Source: Lachnospiraceae bacterium
GTDB lineage: Bacteria > Bacillota > Clostridia > Lachnospirales > Lachnospiraceae
Assembly: GCA_028689655.1 (NCBI GenBank)
Contig: JAQVCT010000021.1
Span: forward strand, 1 to 45,708
Direction: 5' to 3'
Length of the DNA stretch: 45,708 bases
Of the stretch, positions 34,364-43,714 are shown piece after piece (the first letter of the stretch is position 1; each line of letters opens with the position of its first letter). The notes below the pieces were generated by a model. It did no database searches. It saw only the letters and a program-made list of their open reading frames with translations, and had not been told where the DNA came from. The translations under genes were made by a program, and so were the position numbers.

Positions 34364-36739
34364 TTATTTTTTAAAAGTTACTATTGTGACACCTGCGTCA
34401 CCTTCTCCAAATTCGCCTAACCGGAAGGAGTCCACATATTTTACTTTTCTAAGGTAGGTCTGTACCGCTTTTCGCAGGGCACCGGTGCCTTTACCATGCA
34501 CCACCCTCACAGAAGGTAAGTGGGAGAGATAGGCATCGTCCATATATTTGTCCAGAGTGGATAAAGCCTCATCCACAGTCATGCCCAGAAGGTTGATCTC
34601 CGTGGATATGGTGGCTGCCTTTGACATCTTCATTCTGCCCGAGGAGGCCCGGCCCGGCAATTTCTTCGTGATATCATCATCATCGATGAGCACCACGTCA
34701 TCCAGCTTTGTCTGGGAGCGAATGATACCGCATTGTACAAAAAGATTTCCACGGGCATCAGGGAGGGAACTCACGGTTCCTTTCAGTCCCATGGACAGAA
34801 TACGCACGCTGTCTCCCAATTTTAATTTTACAGGTTTTCTGTCAGAACTCCCAGTGGTGGAAGATTTAATGACAAGCTTGTCATTTTTCTCAGAAATCTT
34901 GCTGCGCACCTTCTGCCTTGCATTTTCCATTTCTTTTACAGACAAGGTAGAGCCGTGTTTATGAAAGTTGCGGATCGCCTCATCAGCAACGTCTTTTGCC
35001 TCCTGTAAAATATCTCTCGCCTGCTCATTGGCTTCCCGGAGTATCTTGTCTTTTGACTGATCCAGGCGCTCCTGTTTTACGGTGAGCTGCTTTTTCAGTT
35101 TCTCGATCTCTTCCTTATAAGAAGCAATCTCCAGCCGTTCATTTTCGATGGTCTTACGGCTGATCTCCAGATCTGCCAGCACGTCTTCAAAGCTTTCATC
35201 CTCGGCACTGATCTCTTCCTTTGCAGAGCTGATGATATCGTCAGGAAGTCCTAACTTGGAGGAAATGGCAAAAGCATTACTTTTCCCAGGAATACCGATC
35301 AATAGCCGATAGGTGGGGCGAAGACTTGCCACGTCAAATTCCTGGCAGGCATTCTCCACGAAAGGAGTCGCCAGAGCGAAGACTTTTAACTCACTGTAAT
35401 GGGTGGTAGCCATGGTGCGGATACCTCTGTCATGGAGATAGCGCAGGATGGCGATGGCCAGTGCGGAACCCTCAGTAGGGTCTGTTCCGGCACATAATTC
35501 ATCGAAGAGGCAGAGGGAATTACTGTCGGAGTGGGTCAGTACGGACACGATATTTGTCATGTGTGAGGAGAAAGTACTGAGGCTCTGCTCGATACTCTGC
35601 TCGTCACCGATATCAGCGAATACTTCTGTAAAAACAGATAACTCGGAACGGTCAAGGGCTGGAATATGCAGACCGGACTGTCCCATGAGGGTAAATAATC
35701 CCACTGTTTTCAGAGAAACTGTCTTACCACCGGTATTGGGGCCTGTGACGATGAGCAGGTCAAAATCTCTGCCCAGATTCACATCGATGGGAACGACCTT
35801 TTTCTTATCCAACAGGGGGTGACGTCCTTTTCGTATGTTGATGTAATGATCCTCATTGAAAATAGGCTGCGTGGCATTCTGATCCATCGCCAGCTTTGCC
35901 TTGGCAAAGATGAAGTCGAGGGCGCTGAGAATGGATTGATTGGTGGTGATCTCATCAATATAGTCAGCAGCCTGGACGCTGAGTCCTGCCAGGATGATTT
36001 CGATTTCTTCTTTTTCTCTGATGCTTAGTTCTTTTAACTGATTATTCAGTTCCACCACGGCAGCGGGCTCGATAAACAGGGTGGAGCCGGTGGAAGACTG
36101 GTCGTGGACGATACCGGACACCTGACTTTTGTACTCGGACTTTACAGGGATACAATACCGGTTGTCACGCATGGTGATCACGGCGTCCTGGAGATAGGTG
36201 CGGTAGCTTCTGTTGACCATATTGGTGAGCTGTGTGTGGATCTTGTCATTGATCTGCACCATGCTTCGCCGGATATGCTTCAGATTGCTGCTGGCATCAT
36301 CGCAGATCTCATCCTCAGAGAGGATACAGCGGCGAATCTCGTTGGAAAGCGGTGTCAGCGGTTCCAGGGTATTGAAATACTCTGTGAGGGAATCCGCCGG
36401 GGCGTCATCCCGCTCACTGCGCCCGTAGGACTTGATGTGATTGGCACATTCCAGGGCGTTGGCAATCATTAACAGTTCACTGGCAGACAGGACACTGCCA
36501 ATCTCCAATGCCCGCACAAAGGACGTGATATTCTTATTCCCGGAGAAAGAGATGCTTCCCTTCTGAAATAGGCGGGTGAGTGCATCTGCGGTCTCCGTCT
36601 GTTCTTTCGTAATTTTATCCAAATCGCAGGAAGGCTTTAAATCCTTACACAGCTGCTTGCCAGGCGCAGAAGAAGCGCAGTCGGACAGCGTTGCGATGAT
36701 CTTTTGAAATTCTAATACGCGCAATACTTTTTCGTTCAT
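34364..36739 (-). CDS. mutS2: MutS2 family ATPase/endonuclease
   Basis: 791 aa, normal length. The N-terminal MutS-like core and clamp lead to the ATPase with Walker A at 331-340 (VTGPNTGGKT), ADIGDEQSIEQSLSTFSSHM and LFDELCAGTDPTEG (Walker B). A coiled coil (about 510-610), a KOW-like segment and a C-terminal Smr nuclease domain (about 715-791: EINLLGMTVDEAL, VRVVHGKGTGALRKAVQ) follow. MutS2 is not a mismatch-repair protein; it is linked to suppression of recombination and to rescue of collided ribosomes. AGAGGT precedes the start. Divergent from the HtrA-like gene. Confidence 0.95.
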   Translation of the reverse strand: MNEKVLRVLEFQKIIATLSDCASSAPGKQLCKDLKPSCDLDKITKEQTETADALTRLFQKGSISFSGNKNITSFVRALEIGSVLSASELLMIANALECANHIKSYGRSERDDAPADSLTEYFNTLEPLTPLSNEIRRCILSEDEICDDASSNLKHIRRSMVQINDKIHTQLTNMVNRSYRTYLQDAVITMRDNRYCIPVKSEYKSQVSGIVHDQSSTGSTLFIEPAAVVELNNQLKELSIREKEEIEIILAGLSVQAADYIDEITTNQSILSALDFIFAKAKLAMDQNATQPIFNEDHYINIRKGRHPLLDKKKVVPIDVNLGRDFDLLIVTGPNTGGKTVSLKTVGLFTLMGQSGLHIPALDRSELSVFTEVFADIGDEQSIEQSLSTFSSHMTNIVSVLTHSDSNSLCLFDELCAGTDPTEGSALAIAILRYLHDRGIRTMATTHYSELKVFALATPFVENACQEFDVASLRPTYRLLIGIPGKSNAFAISSKLGLPDDIISSAKEEISAEDESFEDVLADLEISRKTIENERLEIASYKEEIEKLKKQLTVKQERLDQSKDKILREANEQARDILQEAKDVADEAIRNFHKHGSTLSVKEMENARQKVRSKISEKNDKLVIKSSTTGSSDRKPVKLKLGDSVRILSMGLKGTVSSLPDARGNLFVQCGIIRSQTKLDDVVLIDDDDITKKLPGRASSGRMKMSKAATISTEINLLGMTVDEALSTLDKYMDDAYLSHLPSVRVVHGKGTGALRKAVQTYLRKVKYVDSFRLGEFGEGDAGVTIVTFKK

Positions 36740-36876
36740 TTCGGACCTCTGAAATTCATAAATTTGTGTCTGTTCACAGGTCTATAGTAACGATATTTCC
36801 TGCATACAGACCACATCCTCATGATACCATAGAAAAATAAAAAATACTATGATATACTTGACATGTTCTGAACAGA

Positions 36877-37010
36877 GAGTCACGCGAGTGACGTAGGTTA
36901 AAATATGTCCCGATTGTTTCATAATCGGGACACGGAGTCACGTAAGTGACGTAGGTTAATATGTCCAGATTGTTTTATAATCGGAGACAGGGAGTCATGT
37001 GTAGGAGGTT
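36877..37010 (+). repeat. Tandem 57/58-bp hairpin repeats (two units plus a partial third carrying the RBS)
   Basis: Units start at GAGTCACG 36877 and 36935, with a partial unit at 36992. Each holds GTCAC...GTGAC and then GTCCCGATT...AATCGGGAC (9-bp perfect stem in unit 1, imperfect in unit 2). The third copy diverges where the others read ACGTAGGTTA and reads GTAGGAGGTT, i.e. the ribosome binding site of the HtrA-like gene. TTGACA at 36858-36863 lies just upstream, without a clear -10 box. Confidence 0.85.
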
Positions 37011-37019
37011 CATATAGAT

Positions 37020-38411
37020 ATGAATGAGAATCAAAATAAAGATGACAGTCATGTCACAAGCGAATATCGCCCCCCAAGCCGCAGGGAAAAGATCAAACCT
37101 ACGGGAGAGCTGGTGGAGGACAAGGATTTTGAATTTATGAAGGAAAAGATCAAGGAGCGTCCCATCAATCGCAAAAAGCTGGTTCGCCGTACCATTATCA
37201 CAGCCAGCATGGCAGTGATCTTTGGACTGATCGCCTGCTTTACGTTCCTGGTACTGGAGCCTGTTTTCAGTAACATGCTCTATCCGGAGGAAGATCCCAA
37301 GCAGGTGACATTTCCGGAGGTGGAGGAGGAGATGCTTCCTCAGGATATGCTGCAGACGGAGACACAGATTCCCGGCAACGGAGAACCGGAGGAGCAGGAG
37401 GAACCCACCACGGAGGCGGCAGCCCCGTCCCTGGAAGTGTCCGATTACCAGGCTCTGTACAATAAGATGTATGCTGTTGCACAGGAAAGCCAGAAGAGTA
37501 TGGTCACGGTGACAGGAGTGACATCGGATGTGGACTGGTTCAATAATCCCTACGAGAGTAAGGGGCAGACCTCGGGAATCATATTGGCAGATAATGGGAA
37601 AGAGCTTTTGATCCTGGCAAATAAACAGGCGGTGGAGGAAGCGGAGAGCATTCAGGTCATGTTCTGTGACGGAGAGCAGGCAACGGGAGCGCTGCGTGCG
37701 TCAGATGCCACGACAGATCTCTCTGTGATCAGCGTGCCTCTGGAAGAGATCGGAGATGATACGAAGGATGCCATCGCCATGGCGAACCTGGGTAGTTCCA
37801 ATGGAAATAATCTCCTGGGAAGTGCCATCATAGCAGTGGGAACGCCCATGGGTACGGGCAATTCTGTGGCATATGGTATGATTACGTCCGTGGGAAGTAC
37901 CATCAGTGTGCCTGACAATGCGTACAAACTCATAACCACGGACATTTATGGAAGCAAGAACGCGGGCGGGGTGATCCTGGATATGAATGGAAAGATCCTG
38001 GGAGTGGTGGATATGACCTATAATACGGAAGATATGGAGAATATCGTCTGCGCCATCGGAATCTCAGAATTAAAAAGAACCATTACCAAATTATCCAATG
38101 GAAAGGAAATGGCTTACTTTGGCGTGGAGGCTATTGATGTGACCGCAGAGGCCAACACAAAGCTGAAAGTACCATTTGGAGCCTATGTGACGGAGATTCA
38201 GATGGATTCTCCTGCCATGTCATCGGGAGTTCAGAGTGGCGATATCATCACAAAGATAGGAAATGAAGAGATTGCCAACGTGGATCAGTATGTGGATGCA
38301 CTGTTAGATTACAGTCCGGAGGATTCTGTAGATATCACGGTGATGCGACAGGGAAAAGATGAGTACCGTGAGATGTCAATTACAGTGACACTGGGAAAAC
38401 AAAGTAAATAA
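37020..38411 (+). CDS. Membrane-anchored HtrA/DegP-like protein with PDZ domain, probably catalytically dead
   Basis: 463 aa. The cytoplasmic N-terminus (about 55 aa, basic) is followed by one TM helix (about 58-80), an acidic Pro/Glu/Thr linker (90-140), a trypsin-like domain (about 145-350) and a PDZ domain (about 365-455: FGAYVTEIQMDSPAMSSGVQSGDII). The fold landmarks of HtrA are kept (DATTDLSVISV with the Asp; VGTPMGTGNSVAYGMIT). The usual TNxHV reads ANKQAV, so the His is replaced by Gln (about residue 203), and the usual GNSGG reads SKNAGG, so the Ser is replaced by Ala (about residue 315). It is likely a pseudoprotease acting as a scaffold or sensor. It is followed by YhaM at 30 bp. 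Confidence 0.82.
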   Translation: MNENQNKDDSHVTSEYRPPSRREKIKPTGELVEDKDFEFMKEKIKERPINRKKLVRRTIITASMAVIFGLIACFTFLVLEPVFSNMLYPEEDPKQVTFPEVEEEMLPQDMLQTETQIPGNGEPEEQEEPTTEAAAPSLEVSDYQALYNKMYAVAQESQKSMVTVTGVTSDVDWFNNPYESKGQTSGIILADNGKELLILANKQAVEEAESIQVMFCDGEQATGALRASDATTDLSVISVPLEEIGDDTKDAIAMANLGSSNGNNLLGSAIIAVGTPMGTGNSVAYGMITSVGSTISVPDNAYKLITTDIYGSKNAGGVILDMNGKILGVVDMTYNTEDMENIVCAIGISELKRTITKLSNGKEMAYFGVEAIDVTAEANTKLKVPFGAYVTEIQMDSPAMSSGVQSGDIITKIGNEEIANVDQYVDALLDYSPEDSVDITVMRQGKDEYREMSITVTLGKQSK

Positions 38412-38441
38412 AAATTAAATTTTGAAGGGAAAATAATAAAA

Positions 38442-39386
38442 ATGAAATATATCAAGGATTATAACGACGGAGACAGAGTATTTGACATTTATCTAATTAA
38501 ACATAAGCAGTCAGCGGTGACGAAAAACGGAAAGTCCTATGAGAACGTGATCTTACAGGACAAGACGGGAACCATTGATGCGAAGATCTGGGACCCAAAC
38601 AGTGCAGGAATCGGAGAATTTGACACCCTTGACTATGTGGAAGTATATGGAGATGTGAGCAGTTTCCAGGGAGCACTCCAGGTGAGCATCAAGAGAACCA
38701 GACTTTGTCAGGAGGGAGAATATGATCCAGCCAATTATCTCCCTGTTTCCTCCAAAAATATCGATGATATGTACGCAACCGTTTTAAAATATATTGCTTC
38801 TATTGAAAATACATATCTGAAACAGATGTTGGAAGCTTTTTTCATTGAGGACGAAGCTTTTATCAAAGCATTTAAGGCTTCCTCCGCAGCAAAGACCGTA
38901 CATCACGGCTTCGTGGGAGGACTGTTAGAGCATACGTTAAGTGTGACGAATCTTTGTGAATATTACTGCAAGGCATATCCTATGTTAAAAAGAGATTTAT
39001 TGATAGCATCCGCAATCTGCCATGATATTGGTAAGACCAAGGAGATCTCTCTTTTCCCGGAAAATGACTATACCAACGATGGCAATCTCCTGGGACATAT
39101 CGTCATGGGCACGGAGATGATCAGTGACAAGATCCGTGAGATCGACGGATTCCCACAGATACTTGCCAGCCAGCTGAAGCACTGCATTCTGGCACATCAC
39201 GGTGAACTGGAATACGGTTCCCCGAAAAAGCCGGCATTGATGGAGGCAGTGGCACTGAATATGGCAGACAATACAGATGCCAAGATGCAGACATTTACAG
39301 AGCTTCTGCAGAATAATACAGAGCAGGGATGGATGGGATATAATCGCCTGTTCGAATCCAATCTGAGAGTGACCACATTAGAGTAG
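38442..39386 (+). CDS. yhaM: YhaM-like 3'-5' exoribonuclease (OB fold plus HD domain)
   Basis: 314 aa, the usual length. N-terminal OB-fold nucleic-acid-binding domain (about 10-90: VILQDKTGTIDAKIWDP) and an HD metal-dependent domain (about 150-290: HHGFVGGLLEHTLSV, SAICHDIGK, CILAHHGELEYGSP, NMADNTDAK). The family degrades RNA and single-stranded DNA from 3' ends. It is co-directional with the HtrA-like gene and probably shares its transcript. Confidence 0.9.
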   Translation: MKYIKDYNDGDRVFDIYLIKHKQSAVTKNGKSYENVILQDKTGTIDAKIWDPNSAGIGEFDTLDYVEVYGDVSSFQGALQVSIKRTRLCQEGEYDPANYLPVSSKNIDDMYATVLKYIASIENTYLKQMLEAFFIEDEAFIKAFKASSAAKTVHHGFVGGLLEHTLSVTNLCEYYCKAYPMLKRDLLIASAICHDIGKTKEISLFPENDYTNDGNLLGHIVMGTEMISDKIREIDGFPQILASQLKHCILAHHGELEYGSPKKPALMEAVALNMADNTDAKMQTFTELLQNNTEQGWMGYNRLFESNLRVTTLE

Positions 39387-39513
39387 TATAGGGACAAAAT
39401 CTAACAGTACAACGCACAATCGGTATAGGCAAAGTTTGGATAGGCTTTTGCAGGTAGTTTAATATTTCGTAAGTATCAAGGCAGACAATTGATGTAGAAA
39501 AAGAGGACAAAAA

Positions 39514-40881
39514 GTGACGAAGAATGAGATGGTACAGGTGACAATCGAGGATATAGGAAATGATGGAGAGGGTATCGGGAAAGTGGATGGATATACGCTC
39601 TTTATCAAGGACGCTATCGTGGGTGATGTGGTGGAGGCGAAGATCATCAAGCCGAAGAAGAACTATGCCTATGCCAGAGTGGAGAAGATTCTGGAGCCAT
39701 CTCCTTATCGGATAGAGCCGCGCTGCAGCTATCATCGGCAATGTGGGGGATGCCAGATACAGGCACTGGATTACAAAAAGCAACTGGAATTTAAGCAGAA
39801 TAAGGTGCGAAATAATCTCATTCGCATCGGCAAATTCCAGGAGTCTGAGATCGACGGTGTGATGGAGCCAATCCTGGGAATGGAGGAGCCTTATCACTAC
39901 AGGAATAAGGCACAGTTTCCCTTTGGTACAGACAAAGACGGCAACATTATCACTGGATTCTATGCAGGAAGAACCCATTCTATTATCCCCAACACGGATT
40001 GCTGTCTGGGGGATGCACAGAATGAAGAGATCCTGCAGTGCATGCTTTCCTATATGAAGGAGAATGGAGTCACAGCCTACGATGAAGAATCGGGAAAAGG
40101 ACTGGTGCGCCATGCACTCATCCGAATCGGACACCAGACCAGAGAAGTCATGGTGTGTCTCGTGATCAATGGGAGGAAAATACCAGCCTCTGATAAGCTC
40201 ATAGAAAAGTTATGTAAACTAAAAGGCATGACCAGTATCTCCTATAGTGTGAATACAGAGAAGACCAATGTGATCATGGGAAATGAGATTCATACCCTTT
40301 GGGGAAAGGACTATATCACAGATTATATTGGAGAGATTCAGTTCCAGATATCCCCATTATCCTTTTACCAGGTAAATTCGGTACAGACGGAGAAGCTCTA
40401 CGGGCTGGCGTTGGAATATGCGGGACTGACAGGCAGAGAAACCGTGTGGGATCTCTATTGTGGTATTGGAACCATCTCCCTCTTCCTGTCCCAAAAGGCA
40501 AAACAGGTCTATGGGGTGGAAATCGTACCACAGGCAATCGAGGATGCCGAAAATAATGCAAAGCTGAATGGCATTACCAATGCGGAATTCTATGTGGGTA
40601 AGGCGGAGGAAGTCCTGCCACAGAAATATAAGGAGCAGGGTGCCCACGCGGATGTCATCGTGGTAGACCCTCCAAGAAAAGGCTGCGATGAGCAGTGCCT
40701 CCAGACCATGCTCCGGATGAAACCGGAAAAGATCGTCTATGTGAGCTGTGACTCCGCCACACTGGCAAGGGACCTGGCGATTCTGTGTGAGAAAGACTAT
40801 AAACTGGAGCGGGTGCGGGCTGTAGACCAGTTCGGACACACCGTGCATTGCGAGGTTTGCGTGGAGCTGTGTCAAAAATAG
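39514..40881 (+). CDS. rlmD: 23S rRNA (uracil-C5)-methyltransferase, RlmD/RlmCD type
   Basis: 455 aa. TRAM RNA-binding domain (about 1-58), then cysteines of a [4Fe-4S] cluster (CSYHRQCGGCQ), a SAM-binding domain (VWDLYCGIGTISLFLS), VVDPPRKGCDEQ and the catalytic Cys in VYVSCDSATLARDL. The start is GTG at 39514 with AGAGGA at 6 bp; no ATG is better placed. It methylates the uracil corresponding to 747 and/or 1939 of 23S rRNA; which one cannot be told. It is the last core gene before the AT-rich accessory segment. Confidence 0.92.
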   Translation: MTKNEMVQVTIEDIGNDGEGIGKVDGYTLFIKDAIVGDVVEAKIIKPKKNYAYARVEKILEPSPYRIEPRCSYHRQCGGCQIQALDYKKQLEFKQNKVRNNLIRIGKFQESEIDGVMEPILGMEEPYHYRNKAQFPFGTDKDGNIITGFYAGRTHSIIPNTDCCLGDAQNEEILQCMLSYMKENGVTAYDEESGKGLVRHALIRIGHQTREVMVCLVINGRKIPASDKLIEKLCKLKGMTSISYSVNTEKTNVIMGNEIHTLWGKDYITDYIGEIQFQISPLSFYQVNSVQTEKLYGLALEYAGLTGRETVWDLYCGIGTISLFLSQKAKQVYGVEIVPQAIEDAENNAKLNGITNAEFYVGKAEEVLPQKYKEQGAHADVIVVDPPRKGCDEQCLQTMLRMKPEKIVYVSCDSATLARDLAILCEKDYKLERVRAVDQFGHTVHCEVCVELCQK

Positions 40882-41178
40882 ATGTATGCATTAATTTGGA
40901 GATCTTGGATAGCAGTTTAGATATTACTTCCAATACTTATTGGGCAAATTAAAGAAGTAAATCCATTTTGGAATTGGAATGACTTTATAATGTACCCAAT
41001 GCAGTAGGCAAACTGAAACAACCGAGAAAACGTCTACCAAAAGAGAAAATGGGGGAAATAAGTAAGCTTTATAAAGAAGCATACGATGTCTATCTGTCAG
41101 TGGTTGAAGAGGTATGTAACAGAGGAGCATATTTGGAGATATGGGAAGATAGTTAAAGAAGACAGGAAGGTGTGTACA
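40882..41178 (+). other. Decayed coding sequence upstream of the AlbA_2 gene
   Basis: No intact gene. Short fragments read as protein, such as EVNPFWNWNDFIMYPMQ followed by stops (about 40955-41005), and LPKEKMGEISKLYKEAYDVYLSVVEEVC (about 41037-41120) in a shifted frame, ending at a stop at 41154-41156. They look like one frameshifted gene remnant. I do not recognise the family. The segment marks the start of AT-rich accessory DNA. Confidence 0.35.
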
Positions 41179-42630
41179 ATGAATTCTAAAACCTTAAAAA
41201 CAATATTGGAAATTGGTGAAACAGTTGCTGTAGAGTTCAAACGCTGTGGCAATGGTATCGAATCAGATACATATGATAGTGTATGCTCGTTTTTAAATCG
41301 TTTTGGTGGTGATATATTTATGGGCGTCTTGGATGATGGAACGGTGATTGGCGTTCCGCCCAAAGCTGCACCGAATATGGTGAAGAATTTTATTACGGTT
41401 ATCAGCAATCCGACACTTTTTACACCAACGATATACTTATCTCCAGAAATTATGGAATATGAAGGACACACGATTATTCATGTACATGTGCCGCCGAGTG
41501 CAGAAGTGCATAGTTATAAGAAAACTATTTTTGACCGAGTGAATGATGCAGATGTAAGGGTTACGGCAACAGCACAGATTGCCGCTATGTATATTCGTAA
41601 GCAGAATATTTTTACAGAGAAAAAAATATATCCATATGCAACCATCAATGATTTGAGAGTAGATTTGCTTCCAAGAATTAGGCAGATGGCAGTAAACCAT
41701 GCTGGTGGTAGTCATCCATGGGAAAATATGTCGGATGAAGAATTATTGCGAAGTGCTGGTTTGTATGGAACGGATGTGGCAACAGGAGAATCAGGTTATA
41801 ATCTGGCTGCGATTTTACTTCTTGGCAAGGACGAAGTGATACAGAATGTCTGTCCTGCTTACGAAACTGATGCGCTTGTAAGAAAAGTGAATGTCGATCG
41901 ATACGATGACAGGGAGATTGTACGAACTAATCTGATAGAGAGTTTTGACTTTCTAATGAATTTCATTAAAAAGCATTTGCCGGATAAATTTTTCCTAGAA
42001 GATGAAAACAGAGTCAGTCTGCGAAACATCATCGCTAGAGAGATTGTAAGCAATACACTTATGCATCGAGAATACACGAGCTCCTATGCGGCAAAACTGA
42101 TTATTAAAAATAATCAGATGTATACAGAAAATGCAAACAGAGCAGTAATGAATGGATTTATTACGCCAGATAATCTTGAGCCAAATCCAAAGAATCCATT
42201 GATTGCATCTTTTTTCAGAAATATCGGCAGAGCGGATCGCTTGGGTTCTGGTGTTCATAAACTTTTTAAATATACGAAGCTTTATTCTGGGAAAGATCCT
42301 GTATTTCAAGAAGGAGATGTGTTCCGTATTGTAGCACCGTTGGACGATAACTATTCCTTTGATATGGCAATTGGTTCAGAAACCAAAAGTGCGACTGATG
42401 CGACTAATCATGCGACTGATGCGACTAATCTTTCCAATTTACTTACTGAAGATGAGAAAAGTGTATTAAATTCGATAAGGAAAAATCCGATGATAACTCA
42501 AAAACAGCTTCAAGAAGCTACTGGAATCACATTAGGAACTATTAAACGATTACTGCCAAGGCTTCAGGAAAAGGGAAAATTGGAGAGGGTTGGTAATCGT
42601 CGTTCTGGTCAATGGAAAGTCAATGATTAA
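41179..42630 (+). CDS. AlbA_2-domain ATP-binding protein (putative transcriptional regulator)
   Basis: 483 aa from the ATG at 41179, preceded by GGAAGGTG; the frame is open from 41086 but earlier residues overlap the decayed region. The N-terminal AlbA_2/Schlafen-like domain (about 5-130) reads ETVAVEFKRCGNGI and FLNRFGGDIFMGVLDDG. The central-C part (about 295-400) matches an HATPase_c_4-type region: IAREIVSNTLMHREYTSSYAAKL and RNIGRADRLGSGVHKL. A linker with the in-frame duplication ATDATNH ATDATNL (about 405-418) precedes a C-terminal winged helix (about 425-480). It is common in mobile and accessory regions of gut Firmicutes. The exact role (regulator or defence-associated) is unknown. 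Confidence 0.82.
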   Translation: MNSKTLKTILEIGETVAVEFKRCGNGIESDTYDSVCSFLNRFGGDIFMGVLDDGTVIGVPPKAAPNMVKNFITVISNPTLFTPTIYLSPEIMEYEGHTIIHVHVPPSAEVHSYKKTIFDRVNDADVRVTATAQIAAMYIRKQNIFTEKKIYPYATINDLRVDLLPRIRQMAVNHAGGSHPWENMSDEELLRSAGLYGTDVATGESGYNLAAILLLGKDEVIQNVCPAYETDALVRKVNVDRYDDREIVRTNLIESFDFLMNFIKKHLPDKFFLEDENRVSLRNIIAREIVSNTLMHREYTSSYAAKLIIKNNQMYTENANRAVMNGFITPDNLEPNPKNPLIASFFRNIGRADRLGSGVHKLFKYTKLYSGKDPVFQEGDVFRIVAPLDDNYSFDMAIGSETKSATDATNHATDATNLSNLLTEDEKSVLNSIRKNPMITQKQLQEATGITLGTIKRLLPRLQEKGKLERVGNRRSGQWKVND

Positions 42631-42669
42631 TAGGTTAGTATATTTCCAAAATTCAAAAGAATGAGATAG

Positions 42670-43071
42670 TGGGGGAGTGGAAGAATCAGATTGTCAATCG
42701 GAATTGTATTAAAAGCTGGTAGATATGGTGGGATATATGTACATAGCGATATTGCGATGACTTTTGCAACATGGTTGTCTCTTGAATTTCAACTTTTACT
42801 TATTAAGTACCGATTGCTAGTGGAACATTGGACTTTTATTTTTGATGATGTTAATAAAGCAAGTGAAACCTGTTTATACTCTGGAGAATTTATCAGTGTG
42901 AGCTTTATTGATGGTTCTATTATAGAACTATATGATTTGGTTAGCGAAGAGATTGTAAATCATATTGATAATAACGATGCAATTGAAGATATCATGACTG
43001 ACTTAGAGGAGTTAATACAATTAAATAAAAGTATGAGATCCTTTAGTGGCAATTTAGATAATTACTTATGA
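42670..43071 (+). pseudogene. KilA-N domain fragment fused to unrelated sequence
   Basis: The open frame has no ATG near its start and would need TTG at 42691. GIVLKAGRYGGIYVHSDIAMTFATWLSLEFQLLLIK matches the C-terminal half of the KilA-N DNA-binding domain of phage/mobile-element proteins. After LLLIK the sequence changes abruptly to an acidic stretch I do not recognise (FIFDDVNKASETCLYSGEF onward, to the stop at 43071). The N-terminal half of KilA-N is missing. A deletion junction joining two genes is the simplest reading. Confidence 0.6.
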
Positions 43072-43463
43072 CAAGGAAGTTAGAATAGAGACCTATCCTT
43101 TTCCAAGAGATGGAGTTCGTGAAGCAGTATTTAATTCGCTGATTCACATTGCAATTGGGCTGATAGTATTCCCATTCAGATTCTAAAGTTTCAAAGCCTC
43201 AAAATGATGCTTTAAGTGATGCTTTGGAAAAAGCAATCTTGAACGAGTTAATAAATAATCCTCAAATTAAGCAGATAGAATTAGTGAAGGCTTTAAATTC
43301 ATCAAGAGCATCGGTTCAAAGAGCTATGAAATCCTTAGCAGACAATGGAAAAATTGAGCGACAAGGCGGCAAGAGACATAGAAAATATGTGTTCCAACAA
43401 AGAATACGACATATGTGGAGATTATTGTGGGACTACAAAGGAAAGATACCTAGAAATCCTTGA
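43072..43463 (+). pseudogene. Remnant of a second AlbA_2/ATP-binding regulator gene
   Basis: About 43090-43185 reads RIETYPFPRDGVREAVFNSLIH and, after a frame change, NWADSIPIQI, the HATPase_c_4-type signature of this family. After a further gap, VSKPQNDALSDALEKAILNELINN with RASVQRAMKSLADNGKIERQG (about 43187-43370) is the C-terminal winged helix. Frameshifts and missing internal sequence show decay. It differs in sequence from the intact copy at 41179, so it is not a recent duplicate. Confidence 0.65.
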
Positions 43464-43605
43464 ATGTACACACTTTGTGGAGTTTTTCAGTTTCAATAAA
43501 ATTGGTGAAAATCACAGGAAAAAAGAGCTTGTGAGAAGAGTCATCGTAGTTGTGGCACCAGACCTCGACACGAGGGACACAAAAAATCTTGATTTTGAAA
43601 GTTAA
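43387..43605 (+). CDS. Small ORF of unknown nature within decayed DNA
   Basis: 72 codons from the ATG at 43387 (CSNKEYDICGDYCGTTKERYLEILECTHF, then a basic-hydrophobic tail). It overlaps the regulator remnant in another frame and has no convincing ribosome binding site. It may be another gene fragment. Low support. Confidence 0.2.
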   Translation: MCSNKEYDICGDYCGTTKERYLEILECTHFVEFFSFNKIGENHRKKELVRRVIVVVAPDLDTRDTKNLDFES

Positions 43606-43661
43606 TAGAGAACTCTCAGATATTTGATAGATTGTAGGGATGCTTCTCGTAACATTTGCTA

Positions 43662-43694
43662 TTTCCCTTAAAACAATAATAAATTTAAGGGAAA
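43662..43694. promoter_or_regulatory. Palindromic operator copy downstream of fic
   Basis: TTTCCCTTAA (43662-43671), 13 bp, TTAAGGGAAA (43685-43694), a perfect match in arms and spacing to the copy in the fic promoter. It lies about 20 bp beyond the fic stop codon. A half site (TTTAAGGG) follows near 43704. Confidence 0.75.
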
Positions 43695-43714
43695 GCAAGA
43701 TTGTTTAAGGGCAT

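Noticed and set aside
36858..36880. LexA-type box TGTTCTGAACA before the HtrA-like gene
   Set aside because: The symmetry is GTTC-N-GAAC; the Firmicutes LexA box is GAAC-N4-GTTC, so neither orientation nor spacing fits.
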